Source of the DNA: Pseudopyrenochaeta lycopersici | Lineage: Eukaryota; Ascomycota; Dothideomycetes; Pleosporales; Pseudopyrenochaetaceae | Direction: 5' to 3' | NCBI GenBank assembly: GCA_003313425.1 | Contig: NHZP01000011.1 | Location: forward strand, 620,001-684,000 | Length of the DNA: 64,000 nucleotides | Shown here: one piece after another, positions 55,418-64,000 of the stretch | Position numbering within the stretch: the stretch's first letter is position 1 | How the letters are laid out: each line of letters starts with the position of its first letter | Notes under the pieces: model-generated | Database searches by the model: none | Told to the model about the DNA's origin: nothing | Seen by the model: only the letters and a program-made list of their open reading frames with translations | Position numbers and translations under genes: made by a program

Positions 55418-55929
55418 TGTCTAAGATTTGACCCATCAACAGTTGCGGAAAGCATGTTCAACATACTACGCTGGAGTGTTCAAAGGTACGCGAATTATGG
55501 GACGCGATCGATGATGACATACTTGCCCTGCCGATCGACTAACAAACTTCAAGCTAGCGTTAAACAACTAGCGCACCACTTACCCTATGCATTGTACTTT
55601 GGCTGTTGTAACTGGAAGGCGCGATGGTAGAACTTTAATAAATTCCTACTATTGAGAAGATTTGCTTGTGTGGGTGTTGTTGGGGATGACGACTCAGCTT
55701 AGAGTTGCCTTGAAGTGCTGTGAGCACAAATTATGAGCCATATTTTCCCTTCCCTTAATATGATTTCCTTGACATGGTCGCAACTACGAGGACCCCAATT
55801 TAATTGAAAATATGTTTATAGACACCCCAGATGCAGAAACAAGCTGTATCATCCTTCATTTCACAGATCCTCTCGACTCTGACATCAACCCCATCGATCC
55901 AGTGAGACCAACGTTCAAGTTATGCCCAA
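55418..55929. other. Intergenic spacer
   Basis: 512 bp between the SDR start and the permease stop codon, both on the minus strand. Holds the SDR promoter; nothing else is seen. Confidence 0.4.
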
Positions 55930-57789
55930 TTACGCATGGCAAGGTACGTCTATAACAGCCAGACTATGAGCATCCACATCAGCCTTACGTTCGACAAAGC
56001 CCCTGAAGCTCTTACGGCCTCTGATCGCCCAGTCTATACTGGTAAGAAACGTAATTACAGCATATACAACGCACACATCTGTATATATCGTGAGTAATTC
56101 TCTATGCGCCTTGAAGGGACCTGGCTCTAGATGTTGGCCATTTTGCTTACAGTTCATATTCCCGGCTACCACGGGCTTAGCATATGGGAAGGAGTACATG
56201 ATGAGTGTGAACAGCGTCCAGAGAAGTAGAACAATATTTGCAAAAAGCCCAGCAGGTCCTAGCCAGAATGGGCCTGGCTTGATGTTCGAGCGGCCACGTA
56301 TGATGAGGCAGATGACTGGGATGGCATAGCTCAGATATAGAAGAACAATACACGCCGTGATCATGCTGTATAATATTAACTCGTGTTTCCAGAATGTTTA
56401 CAGTGACATACGAATTGAAGGCTGTCAATGAAGCCAGATACATGCAACCCAGGATAGCCACAATGGTACAACTGACGAAGTGAGCATTGAGCGGGACATC
56501 AAGGCCACTGTGCACCTTAGAAAGCCATTTATGACCAGGGAGGCCTCTATCCCGCGCGAAGCTCCAACACAGTCGGCTTTGATAAGTATGGGATGCCACC
56601 ATGCAACCAAGAAGTGTGGCGATGATGAGGGCTTCGAGAACCAGCGCACCCGCTTTGTGATTTAAGGCCTGATAGAAGAGTTGCAGCATGGGTACTCCCG
56701 TGGCTGAAAAGCCAATTTCGGAAAAGTCGCCTACAATAGAGAAGAACATAGCCAAGGAGAAGAACCAACTCGTCACAAAGCCAATGCCAATCGTACCCAT
56801 GATAGCGATTGGTATCATCTTCTCGGGACGATGTACTTCTTCAGCGAGATGGGTAGCGCAGTCCAGGCAAGCAAAGCTCCAGTTTGTATTCACGAGGCCG
56901 ACAATGAAGGCAATTCCGCCTTGCTGCCATCCAGTATTGTTAATGAAGGTTGCGAAGACAAACTTGGGATGCTGATGCGTCGGTGCAACTGCTGGTACTG
57001 TGATCAGAATGATCAAGAAGGAAAGTAAAGATATCCAAAGTGAGAGTTTCGCGACCGTGGGTATCAGTTTGCCATAACAATTCAGGAAGAAGCAAAATAT
57101 GTTGGCCATTTGATAGGCGACGAAAATATGCCATGGCTTGATGAGACTAAGTGCCTGGTCAGTACTGGGCTGTTTTGTCAACCCTCGTATGAATGGTCTG
57201 GTAGTAACAAATGGTACGAATGTGGTGCTCACAAGTCAGGGTGCCCCAGCTGATAACAGCCTACCAACGCACTACCCACTGCCAGCGCTACAGATGCACT
57301 CGTGAACATGGAGCCCCACCATGCCAGCCAACCTGTCAGGTAACTCGCAAGCTTCGTGAATCTCTTCGGTGCCAGCTCATTAGCCCAGAAGTACTGACCC
57401 CCGGCATTTGGCATTGCGCTGGCCAATTCGCTTAGACTTATGCCAACGCAAGTCGATATCGATGCTATCAACATAATTCCATAAATGATAAGAAGTGGTC
57501 CTCCAGAGTTAATCCCGGTGATCAGCCCTGCTGAGATGCCTATCCAGGAGTTCGTCAAGGAGAAGCCGACACCCAAAACTGACCACACGCTAAAGTTTCT
57601 AGTCATATCCTGCTTGTAGCCCATCTGTGCCAGCTTTAATGCGTCTGTATCGATAGAGGATTCGCGGGTTATCTCAATGTCTTGGGAGATGGGAGGTGAC
57701 GAGTGTTTCTCCATTTCTGGTTGTATGGGGACCTGGCTTCTCAAACTCTGGATTTGACTATTGAATGAATGATCGAAGATTGTAGTCAT
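55930..57789 (-). CDS. APC-family amino acid permease (GABA/choline permease-like)
   Basis: Four exons: 57233-57789, 56412-57146, 56151-56365, 55930-56078; introns 86, 46 and 72 nt; 1656 nt, 551 aa from the ATG at 57789 (the longer frame starts with TTG). TM1 region: NFSVWSVLGVGFSLTNSWIG and GLITGINSGGPLLIIYG. The consensus block SELASAMPNAGGQYFWANEL and FTKLASYLTGWLAWWGSM is typical of fungal ACT-family permeases (Uga4/Hnm1 group). Later: GLVNTNWSFACLDCATHLAEEV, PEKMIPIAIMGTIGIGF, CWSFARDRGLPG, and KPGPFWLGPAGLFANIVLLLW. About 12 TM helices. The intron at 56079-56150 was inferred because removing it restores the conserved AGNMNYVCVVYAV ending; unspliced, the frame is also open. Substrate unknown. 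Confidence 0.88.
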
Positions 57790-60160
57790 AGATTTTCTAT
57801 TTACATCGTCTCCTTGCTGAAGATGGTGTACTTGGCGCAAAGCTTGTTGCAGCGTGCCAAGCAGAATGCATAGGAATGCGGAGGTTTCTATATATTTGAG
57901 ACAGAATTTTGCAAGATTTGCTCATGGAGAGAGCTTGGGAAGAGAAAATTATGGGAGATAAGGGTTAGCAAGTGAGACAACTAGGAGGCAAGAGTCATGT
58001 GAGGCTTGTACAACGATGGCGTACACCGAAAGGCTGTTGATTCGATGTGGCCCTACTCTATTTCCTCACGACATGGTTTGCAATGACATGTAAATATCAA
58101 GCCATGTTGTACGTGCACATATGCTGATTCTGATTCAATAGGTTGTCCGCCCAGGTAAGCATAAATGCAGCGAGTGCTGCCCGCTATTCCTAAACTAGTA
58201 AATTGAGGCCGTTGAGCACGAGAACGGCTGCAGGGTTTGAGTCGAGGCCGTAGACGTTGTGCTTTGGCTACCTCGTGCACTCATCGCTGGAGACATCTCC
58301 AAGGACAGCTCTAGGTGTAATGCTGCGATTTGATGTAAGAATGGCAAGTGTCCAAGTGTAGCCTGCGACGACTTTCGAGTGGGTCACATTGCTACAAGGA
58401 TTCTGCATGTGTTCGGGGATTGCCACACTGAGCAGAGTATGCATCTACGGGAGGAATATACCCGGATCCGATAACTAGCGTAGTCTCAAAAAGGCCCTTG
58501 GATAGGCCGGAACAATATAGCGAATTCTAGGCGAACAGACTTTCTCGCGTGGCCACCGATGTCTGTTGTAAGGTGCGTACTGATAAGATCTGAGAATCGG
58601 TGGCAGCTGATGCTGATAAGAAGCAATAACAGCGTGCATATGAGGGGTACAGGGCGTGATGCTATCCGTAACACGGCATGCGTGTTGTGTACCTGCGACG
58701 GCACAGCTGAGGGCAGCTGTTCATCTGTGCGTTGGTGAGTCTTAACATAGTGGCTACAATCCATGAACCTTCATTGAAGTCAAAATCGTTCAATATAGTG
58801 ACTTTCCTTGGAGAAAGGAATCTAGATTATTGAGGCGCAAGCTGTGCCTAGCGCGATCGTATCTTCAGTGACTAGAGGGTGCGCATTGAGATTATTTGCC
58901 ATCGCACAGCCTCTCGCTACATGGTGGTGTTGTCGGTGTCCTCTCAATATGCATACCAAGGTACACTGAGATTCGACAATCTTCGATGTTCCGTCCACGG
59001 TAGTAGGTGGCTCAAGCTTTCTCATCGATCAGCTGCTCCTGTAGCACCAGGCACCGCTCTGTACGACGCTGTTTCCCAATACTGCAGTCACGCAGTGACA
59101 CGCACTATGTAAGAAGCTGTGATTGTGATTCAGTGGCGCTGACTCGAGGCTCTCGAAGCAACGTAGAAGGCGGGTAGTCACAGTATTGCATTGGTTCTGA
59201 TGAGGCTCGAGTATATGGCGTCCTACATGGTGGCTTGCTTCATTTACAATGCCGTAGTCTGGAGTGCACGCCGAATTGCACGGTGGGCTCTGCTTCGGTC
59301 CAGTTTTGATTGTTGGTGATGCCTTACATCGATGATTTGCGATTTGGAGATCTGTCCTTCGAAGCCTGGTCGGCTATGACTGGGGTCCCGCACAAGACAC
59401 AAGTAACGCAATGCCACTTTGTCGCCATGTTTGTGGTCTAGACTTGATGAGAAGTTGTGGTGGATCGCCCTGCTGACGAAGCGATCCGTATGCGTACCTG
59501 TTCCTGTTCCTGCTCCGATGCGGCTGCTTCCGCAAAGGGGATATGAATGATGTAATCCTAATGCAGGCGTCTCCTTTAGACGGTCCCGCATTGCATAGCG
59601 ACGGACCTGGGCTGCGAAAATTGTTGGTATTCTGTGGGTCAGGTGTTCGAAAGGTGGCGATTTCCTCCTAATGAGGCAACTACGAAAACAGCAGTTACGC
59701 CCAGACTTGCTAGGCTCACAGGGAAGTAGCGGCACGAAACACTTGGGTGGATGTAAATTAACGTACTGTATTGTACCGATGCAGACGGCGGCGAGGGGAA
59801 TTTGAAAATACACAGTACCTCGTAAATCTGACACGAGATGATATAGATGTTGGCAGGGAGAGAGCAAGAAAGATTTGAAAAAAAGAGAAAACACCTCACC
59901 ACGCCGGTATCCACGTAAGACGTACAAATCGTCCAGTCCGAAATGCAGCTGCTCGGGTCTCAACACTGCATTTCCCACGTCATATCGTCCCAGACCATTT
60001 TGCCATCGCATGCACGCATACCATTCACCTGAGCTTGGCTCACTGAGCTACACCGTTTGATTATTTTCATCCATTACGAGGGTATCCATATCCGGTTACA
60101 ATGCGCCGTCCGAGGAGTGACCTGCTACCGGAGTGCTGACAAGGTTTGCGTGTATTACAT
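57790..60160. other. Gene-free region between permease and MCM1
   Basis: 2.4 kb. A 255-codon minus frame at 59244-60011 has no domain and opens without a supported ATG, so I do not call it. No repeat is seen. Confidence 0.45.
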
Positions 60161-61014
60161 TTAACCCAGCTTTTGGTCCTGGGGGTAATGGCCGCCTGGG
60201 TGGCGGGGCATACCTTGCTGCGCCATTGGGTACTGGTTCGATTGTTGTTGTTGCTGAAGGTAGCTCTGGTAGTGCAGGGCAGCTTCGGGGGTCATATATG
60301 CTTGGGGCATGGCATTGTTGTTGGGTGGCATGCCGCGTGGTTGGCCTGTTGGGACTTGCGCGTGGTTATCCTCGGGAGACTCGACCGAGTTGTCAGCGTC
60401 GACGCCGTTCGCATCGCCACTTGAGGGCTCTGGCGCGTTGAGGCAGGCCTAGAGACTGTTAGCGAGATGATGCGACGGCGCAGAGTCGCGTTGCAGCGTA
60501 CCTGGATGAGGTTCTTGCCCTCGGGCTTTGTCACCAGTGGTTGCAGCTTGGGCGTGGTGAAGGTGTAGACGAGACCCGTCTCTGACACGACGAGCAGCAA
60601 TACTTGGGTGCCCGTCAGGACAGACAGCTCGTAGGCCTGGGGTGCACTTGGTCAGCAGGGAACGCTGGGTAGGTGATGTTTCTCATGCGACGCGGATAAA
60701 GTGCGCGGGTCGCTATTGACGGGGATACACCGTGATGCAGGCGAAAAAAAAAAACGAGAACGACATACCTTCTTCATGATACCGGCCTTGCGCTTCGAGA
60801 AGGTGATGTGCCGGCGCGACTTGTCCTGGATGAACTTGATCTCGATCTTCCTGCGCTCGCGGCCGGGCTTGTCGTCGTCATCGTCGTCGTCGTCGGCAGC
60901 AGGTCGTGGGCGCTTGGTGCCGCGATTTGAGTCGCCGACGCCGAGAGTGCCGTTGCCATCGTCGTGGACTGAAGGCGACGCGTTCTGGTCATGGTCGGTG
61001 ATTTCTGAGGCCAT
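60161..61014 (-). CDS. MCM1: MADS-box transcription factor, Mcm1/SRF type
   Basis: Three exons: 60769-61014, 60502-60636, 60161-60448; introns 132 and 53 nt; 669 nt, 222 aa. An acidic N-terminus with a run of eight Asp precedes the SRF-type MADS box: RERRKIEIKFIQDKSRRH, ITFSKRKAGIMKK, which splices to AYELSVLTGTQVLLLVVSET and GLVYTFTTPKLQPLVTKPEG, then KNLIQ splices to ACLNAPEP. The MADS/SAM region binds CArG-like sites and partner factors. The C-terminus is Gln-rich (YQSYLQQQQQSNQYPMAQQG), an activation-type region. Mcm1 homologues control mating, cell cycle and development together with alpha-box and homeodomain partners. The intron inside the MADS box falls after KAGIMKK. Confidence 0.96.
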
Positions 61015-62901
61015 GGTGGTGGTTGCGATGAAGATTGGTTACTCGTGTTTTGGCGGACAAGGGCCCTAAGCTGTTTGCGGGTGTTTGTGGGGAGTGAGCC
61101 CGGCGTCTCTTTGGTGGTTGGGCGGATCCGTAGAGGTTACAGAACGAGTGCAGGTGTCTGTAGAGTCGGGTTAGACCGAAATGGTGAACGAAAGAGGAAA
61201 GGCAGCGCGCTTGTTAAGAGGTCGGGGGCTGCGTCGACCCTTTGTGGTGGGCGGTCAGGAATGCAAGGAAAGGTAGGCGGGCAGTCGCGCTCGGTCGCAC
61301 AGCGCTGCCGGCGGAAGGCAGCTAAAATTACTCGGCGGACGGGGCAGGGAGTGGCGGGCGTGAGCGAGGAACACAGGTACGTACCTTTTTTCAACAGCAG
61401 CCAAATGCTTGCTTTTCGCGCGCCGTTGGGGTGGAGAGATGGGCCGAAAGATGGTTAAAGGGCCCTGCTAATGGTAGAGCTTGTGGGAGCTTGGCCCCGG
61501 GTATGGCAGTGTCAACTACGCAGGGCACAAGTGGTGGTGCAGGTGCAAGAGAAGCTGTCTCGAGATGGAAAGAGATGAACGAGATTGGGAAAAGTTGAAA
61601 CGGCGGGAGTGGTCGAGTTTATTTCGCAGGCTGCTTTGGTGCAGACAGCCCGCAGCCCATCCAGTGGGTTGCAGGCGACGGGGGGCGGATGCGCTTGAGT
61701 TCACACCCTGGTCTTTGCTGAATCGCAGATCGTGCCTTGCAATCGCTGCCGTGGTGGGGGGAACTGGAATCGTGACACGCTTCAACCGACAGTTGCGCTG
61801 CAATGGCGGACCGTCTGGATATGCCAGAGCTGGGCTTCTCAACCCAAAGTTTACCTGTCACTCCTCTTTGAGACTGAGCAGCAGCGGGCATTCCCTCCTC
61901 AGAACGAACCGTCTGTTCTCGGGTCAGGGAAAGATTGGGCTGGTCTAGCGCCATTGTGCAACACAGCTTCTCCACGAATGACGGACATGGAAAAAGCGGG
62001 GCCCTCCACCCCGTCCGCTGCGTTTTGACCAATTACGCGCTAGTCGCTGAGGTAAGTCTGACGGTGTGGAGAATGCTCACGATCGCGCACTCGCTCTCGA
62101 TCAGTCGCAGTGTCGCCGGCCGCAGAGCGTAGGCCGGGCCAGTTGGAGTACGCTGCAAGCCCGTGACCAGCAACCTCGAATTCGCCTCGAGGTACCCGGC
62201 CCTGACCTACAGATTGCAAGGACAAGCGTGCCAAGAATTGCCTGTGAAGGGGCAGCCGCGGCCTGCACATGTCCTTGCCTCCTTCCCCGTCCGGTCTCGC
62301 TTCGGCTCCAGCCTTTCTCACGCTGCAGGTGCGGTGAGCTGTTGGTGGCGTCTGCAGGCATCACCTTGGTACTCAAACACCACACCGCGCGCTCGTGATG
62401 CTGCCGGTGTGGCGCTTCGCTATTTCTTTCGTCCGACCTCTTCACTGATGATGGTGAACTCGTCGCAGCTGTGCGTCTTCTTATCTGGCTCGCCCACAGT
62501 TGCGTGTCTTCCCATCTGGCTTGCCGACAGTTGCAGCGCCAAACATCGAACCACCACCCCAGCCCGCCACTGTGATTCGCTAACGGAAATGCTCCTACAC
62601 TACTGAAACCAGCAACGCATCGCCTTCGCCCAACTGCGACGCGCCCGAGCAGCGCTTCTTAATGCTAGAGCCTCCCGTTTCTTCAATGCCATGCAATTCC
62701 CGCGCGAGCGCTGTTCTTGCTCCTGTCTCTTCACTTCGTTTCTCTGTACCTAATAATTTTTGCGGTTGCGCATTATCGACGCACTTCACGAGCACGCCGG
62801 ACGGCTCCGTTGCGCTCGACTTCCATTCTTTGCTTCAACTTGATTCCACTTAGTCCAGTCTTTTCTGCTGAGCCGCGCAGTAGCGCCCCAAAACCGCCAA
62901 C
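61015..62901. other. Divergent intergenic region between MCM1 and a tetraspanin gene
   Basis: 1.9 kb holding both promoters. Several overlapping frames lack domains. The last ~250 bp before 62902 is pyrimidine-rich and probably the tetraspanin leader. Confidence 0.45.
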
Positions 62902-63860
62902 ATGCCGACCAAGCTCATGATGGTCTTCGTGGGAATGGACTTCCTCTTCGCCGGATGTGGAGGACTACTACTGGGCTTCTCTCTCATGTCGGAGCAGTCG
63001 ATGCGGAACACTCCAACCGTGGACAACGTCACGCAGAATCTGCTCCTCGGCCAGTGCCCGTTGACAGGTACGACTCCAGAACGAGCATGGAAGAGAGGGA
63101 TGGCAGTCGATATTGCGGCACTACTGTGGCGGCAAATCGTGACACATATCACTCGACACCACGAGATCTCATGAGCAATAAACTAACACACTTGTAGCTG
63201 GCGTAGTAAACGCAATATTCATCTTTGTTACTTTCTTGCTGTCCCTCCCGGCGCTCTTCCTTCCCACAAATCGAGGCTGGCTTCGCACTCAAGGATGGCT
63301 CGTAGTGGTCTGCGGCACTTTTACCTTAGGCCTGGGTCTCGCCATTTGGGTAGAAACCTTGCAGACGCGCCAGATCCTTAGCGTACTATGGGGACGGGAG
63401 TCACCGCTTATTCAGAGTCTATTGCAACAGAAGGTTAGTGGTATTTCCCTTGGTTGTCCGTATCTGGCGTCAGCACTAGAACGGGCCAAGCGGCGGACTC
63501 GTCCACGCGGGAGGCTCTGTTGTATTTTGAGAATCTGGACTGTCCTTATTGTGGCGGTATGCAGTCAGATTGCTGACAAACATATAGTTCGATTGCTGTG
63601 GATACGTCAATTCAACTACGCCCCCGTTCGTACAGGACAGCACCTGTCTCAATGCCCTGGTCGCTGCTCAGAAAGGCGGCTGCATTGGCAAGTTTTCCTC
63701 TTTCGCCAACAAGTATCTCGATCAGATCTTCACTGCCGCGTTCGGCATTGTCGGCGTCGACTTCGTCTTAGTCTTGTGCGTTGCTATGGTCCTCAAGTAC
63801 CGCATGGAGCAGGAGCGCTACAGGCACATTGATGAGAAGAATGGTGTAGATGGAATATAG
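62902..63860 (+). CDS. Tetraspanin-like four-TM membrane protein
   Basis: Three exons: 62902-63067, 63198-63433, 63588-63860; introns 130 and 154 nt; 675 nt, 224 aa. TM1 MVFVGMDFLFAGCGGLLLGF, small loop with an N-glycosylation site (DNVTQN), TM2 GVVNAIFIFVTFLLSLPALF, TM3 GWLVVVCGTFTLGLGLAIWV. The large extracellular loop contains the CCG motif (FDCCGYVNST, created by the second splice), a Cys in DSTCLN and a Cys in KGGCIGKF, the four Cys expected for tetraspanins. TM4 is FGIVGVDFVLVLCVAMVL and a charged cytosolic tail follows. Size and topology match fungal tetraspanins (about 225 aa); Pls1 of this class is needed for appressorium function, but I cannot say whether this is the Pls1 or another subfamily. 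Both introns are longer than the window's norm. Divergent from MCM1. Confidence 0.86.
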
Positions 63861-64000
63861 ACGATGTAAAGGAAATCGTAAAATGGGTTTTGGAAGGGAC
63901 TGCAGATCAGGCGTACGAGCATAGCAGTCAAAATCACGAACCTCTCTTTCTTTCCCTTCCCCGTCCATATGTGGTGCGGTAGTAGTAATGACGAGAACAC

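Noticed and set aside
59244..60011. 255-codon minus-strand open frame
   Set aside because: No recognised domain, no splice-linked partner exons, overlaps plus frames of similar quality.

Overview
This window is nuclear DNA from a filamentous ascomycete (Pezizomycotina). The evidence is compact spliceosomal genes with introns mostly of 45-65 nt that have GTRNGT donors and CTRAY branch sites, two HET-domain genes, a fungal-type cryptochrome DASH, a Pex14/17 (Pex33) peroxin, an Mcm1-type MADS factor, and a methylcitrate synthase / methylisocitrate lyase pair. A Dothideomycete (Pleosporales-like) is my best guess, from general resemblance only. I saw no prokaryotic, organellar, rRNA, tRNA or CRISPR features.

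Layout. 1-9.2 kb: a left-truncated HET gene, a small secreted But2-domain protein, cryptochrome DASH and a second, intronless HET gene. 10.7-18.3 kb: an atypical SDR, glutamate decarboxylase, a secreted two-domain fasciclin protein with a His/Pro repeat, and a Dal5-type MFS permease. 19-28 kb: SEC17 (alpha-SNAP) head-to-head with mitochondrial GatC, an uncharacterised 191-aa protein, PEX14/17 and a DUF726 hydrolase-like membrane protein. 28.4-42.4 kb: a membrane-anchored GH3 glucosidase, divergent 2-methylcitrate synthase and 2-methylisocitrate lyase, a His-rich methyltransferase, TYW3 and a DUF2461 protein with very enlarged introns. 42.4-51.4 kb: mostly non-coding DNA around one Zn(II)2Cys6 regulator. 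51.4-64 kb: an unrecognised 871-aa protein, a second SDR, an APC amino-acid permease, MCM1 and a tetraspanin.

How genes fit together. The clearest functional unit is the divergent mcs/mcl pair at 31.97-36.08 kb. These are two of the enzymes of the mitochondrial 2-methylcitrate cycle that clears propionyl-CoA, and they share a 561-bp promoter. TYW3/DUF2461 and SEC17/GatC are also head-to-head, but their products have unrelated roles. Glutamate decarboxylase and the APC permease could both touch GABA metabolism but lie 42 kb apart.

Gene models were joined by hand from open frames, splice-site consensus and family homology recalled from memory. For spliced genes the exon lengths were checked to sum to whole codons. 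No search or RNA evidence was available. I did not find a convincing new multi-gene system. The most unusual items are a SEC17 intron with no usable GT-AG pair, a 12-nt microexon in the same gene, the enlarged introns in the DUF2461 gene, and the unrecognised 871-aa gene.
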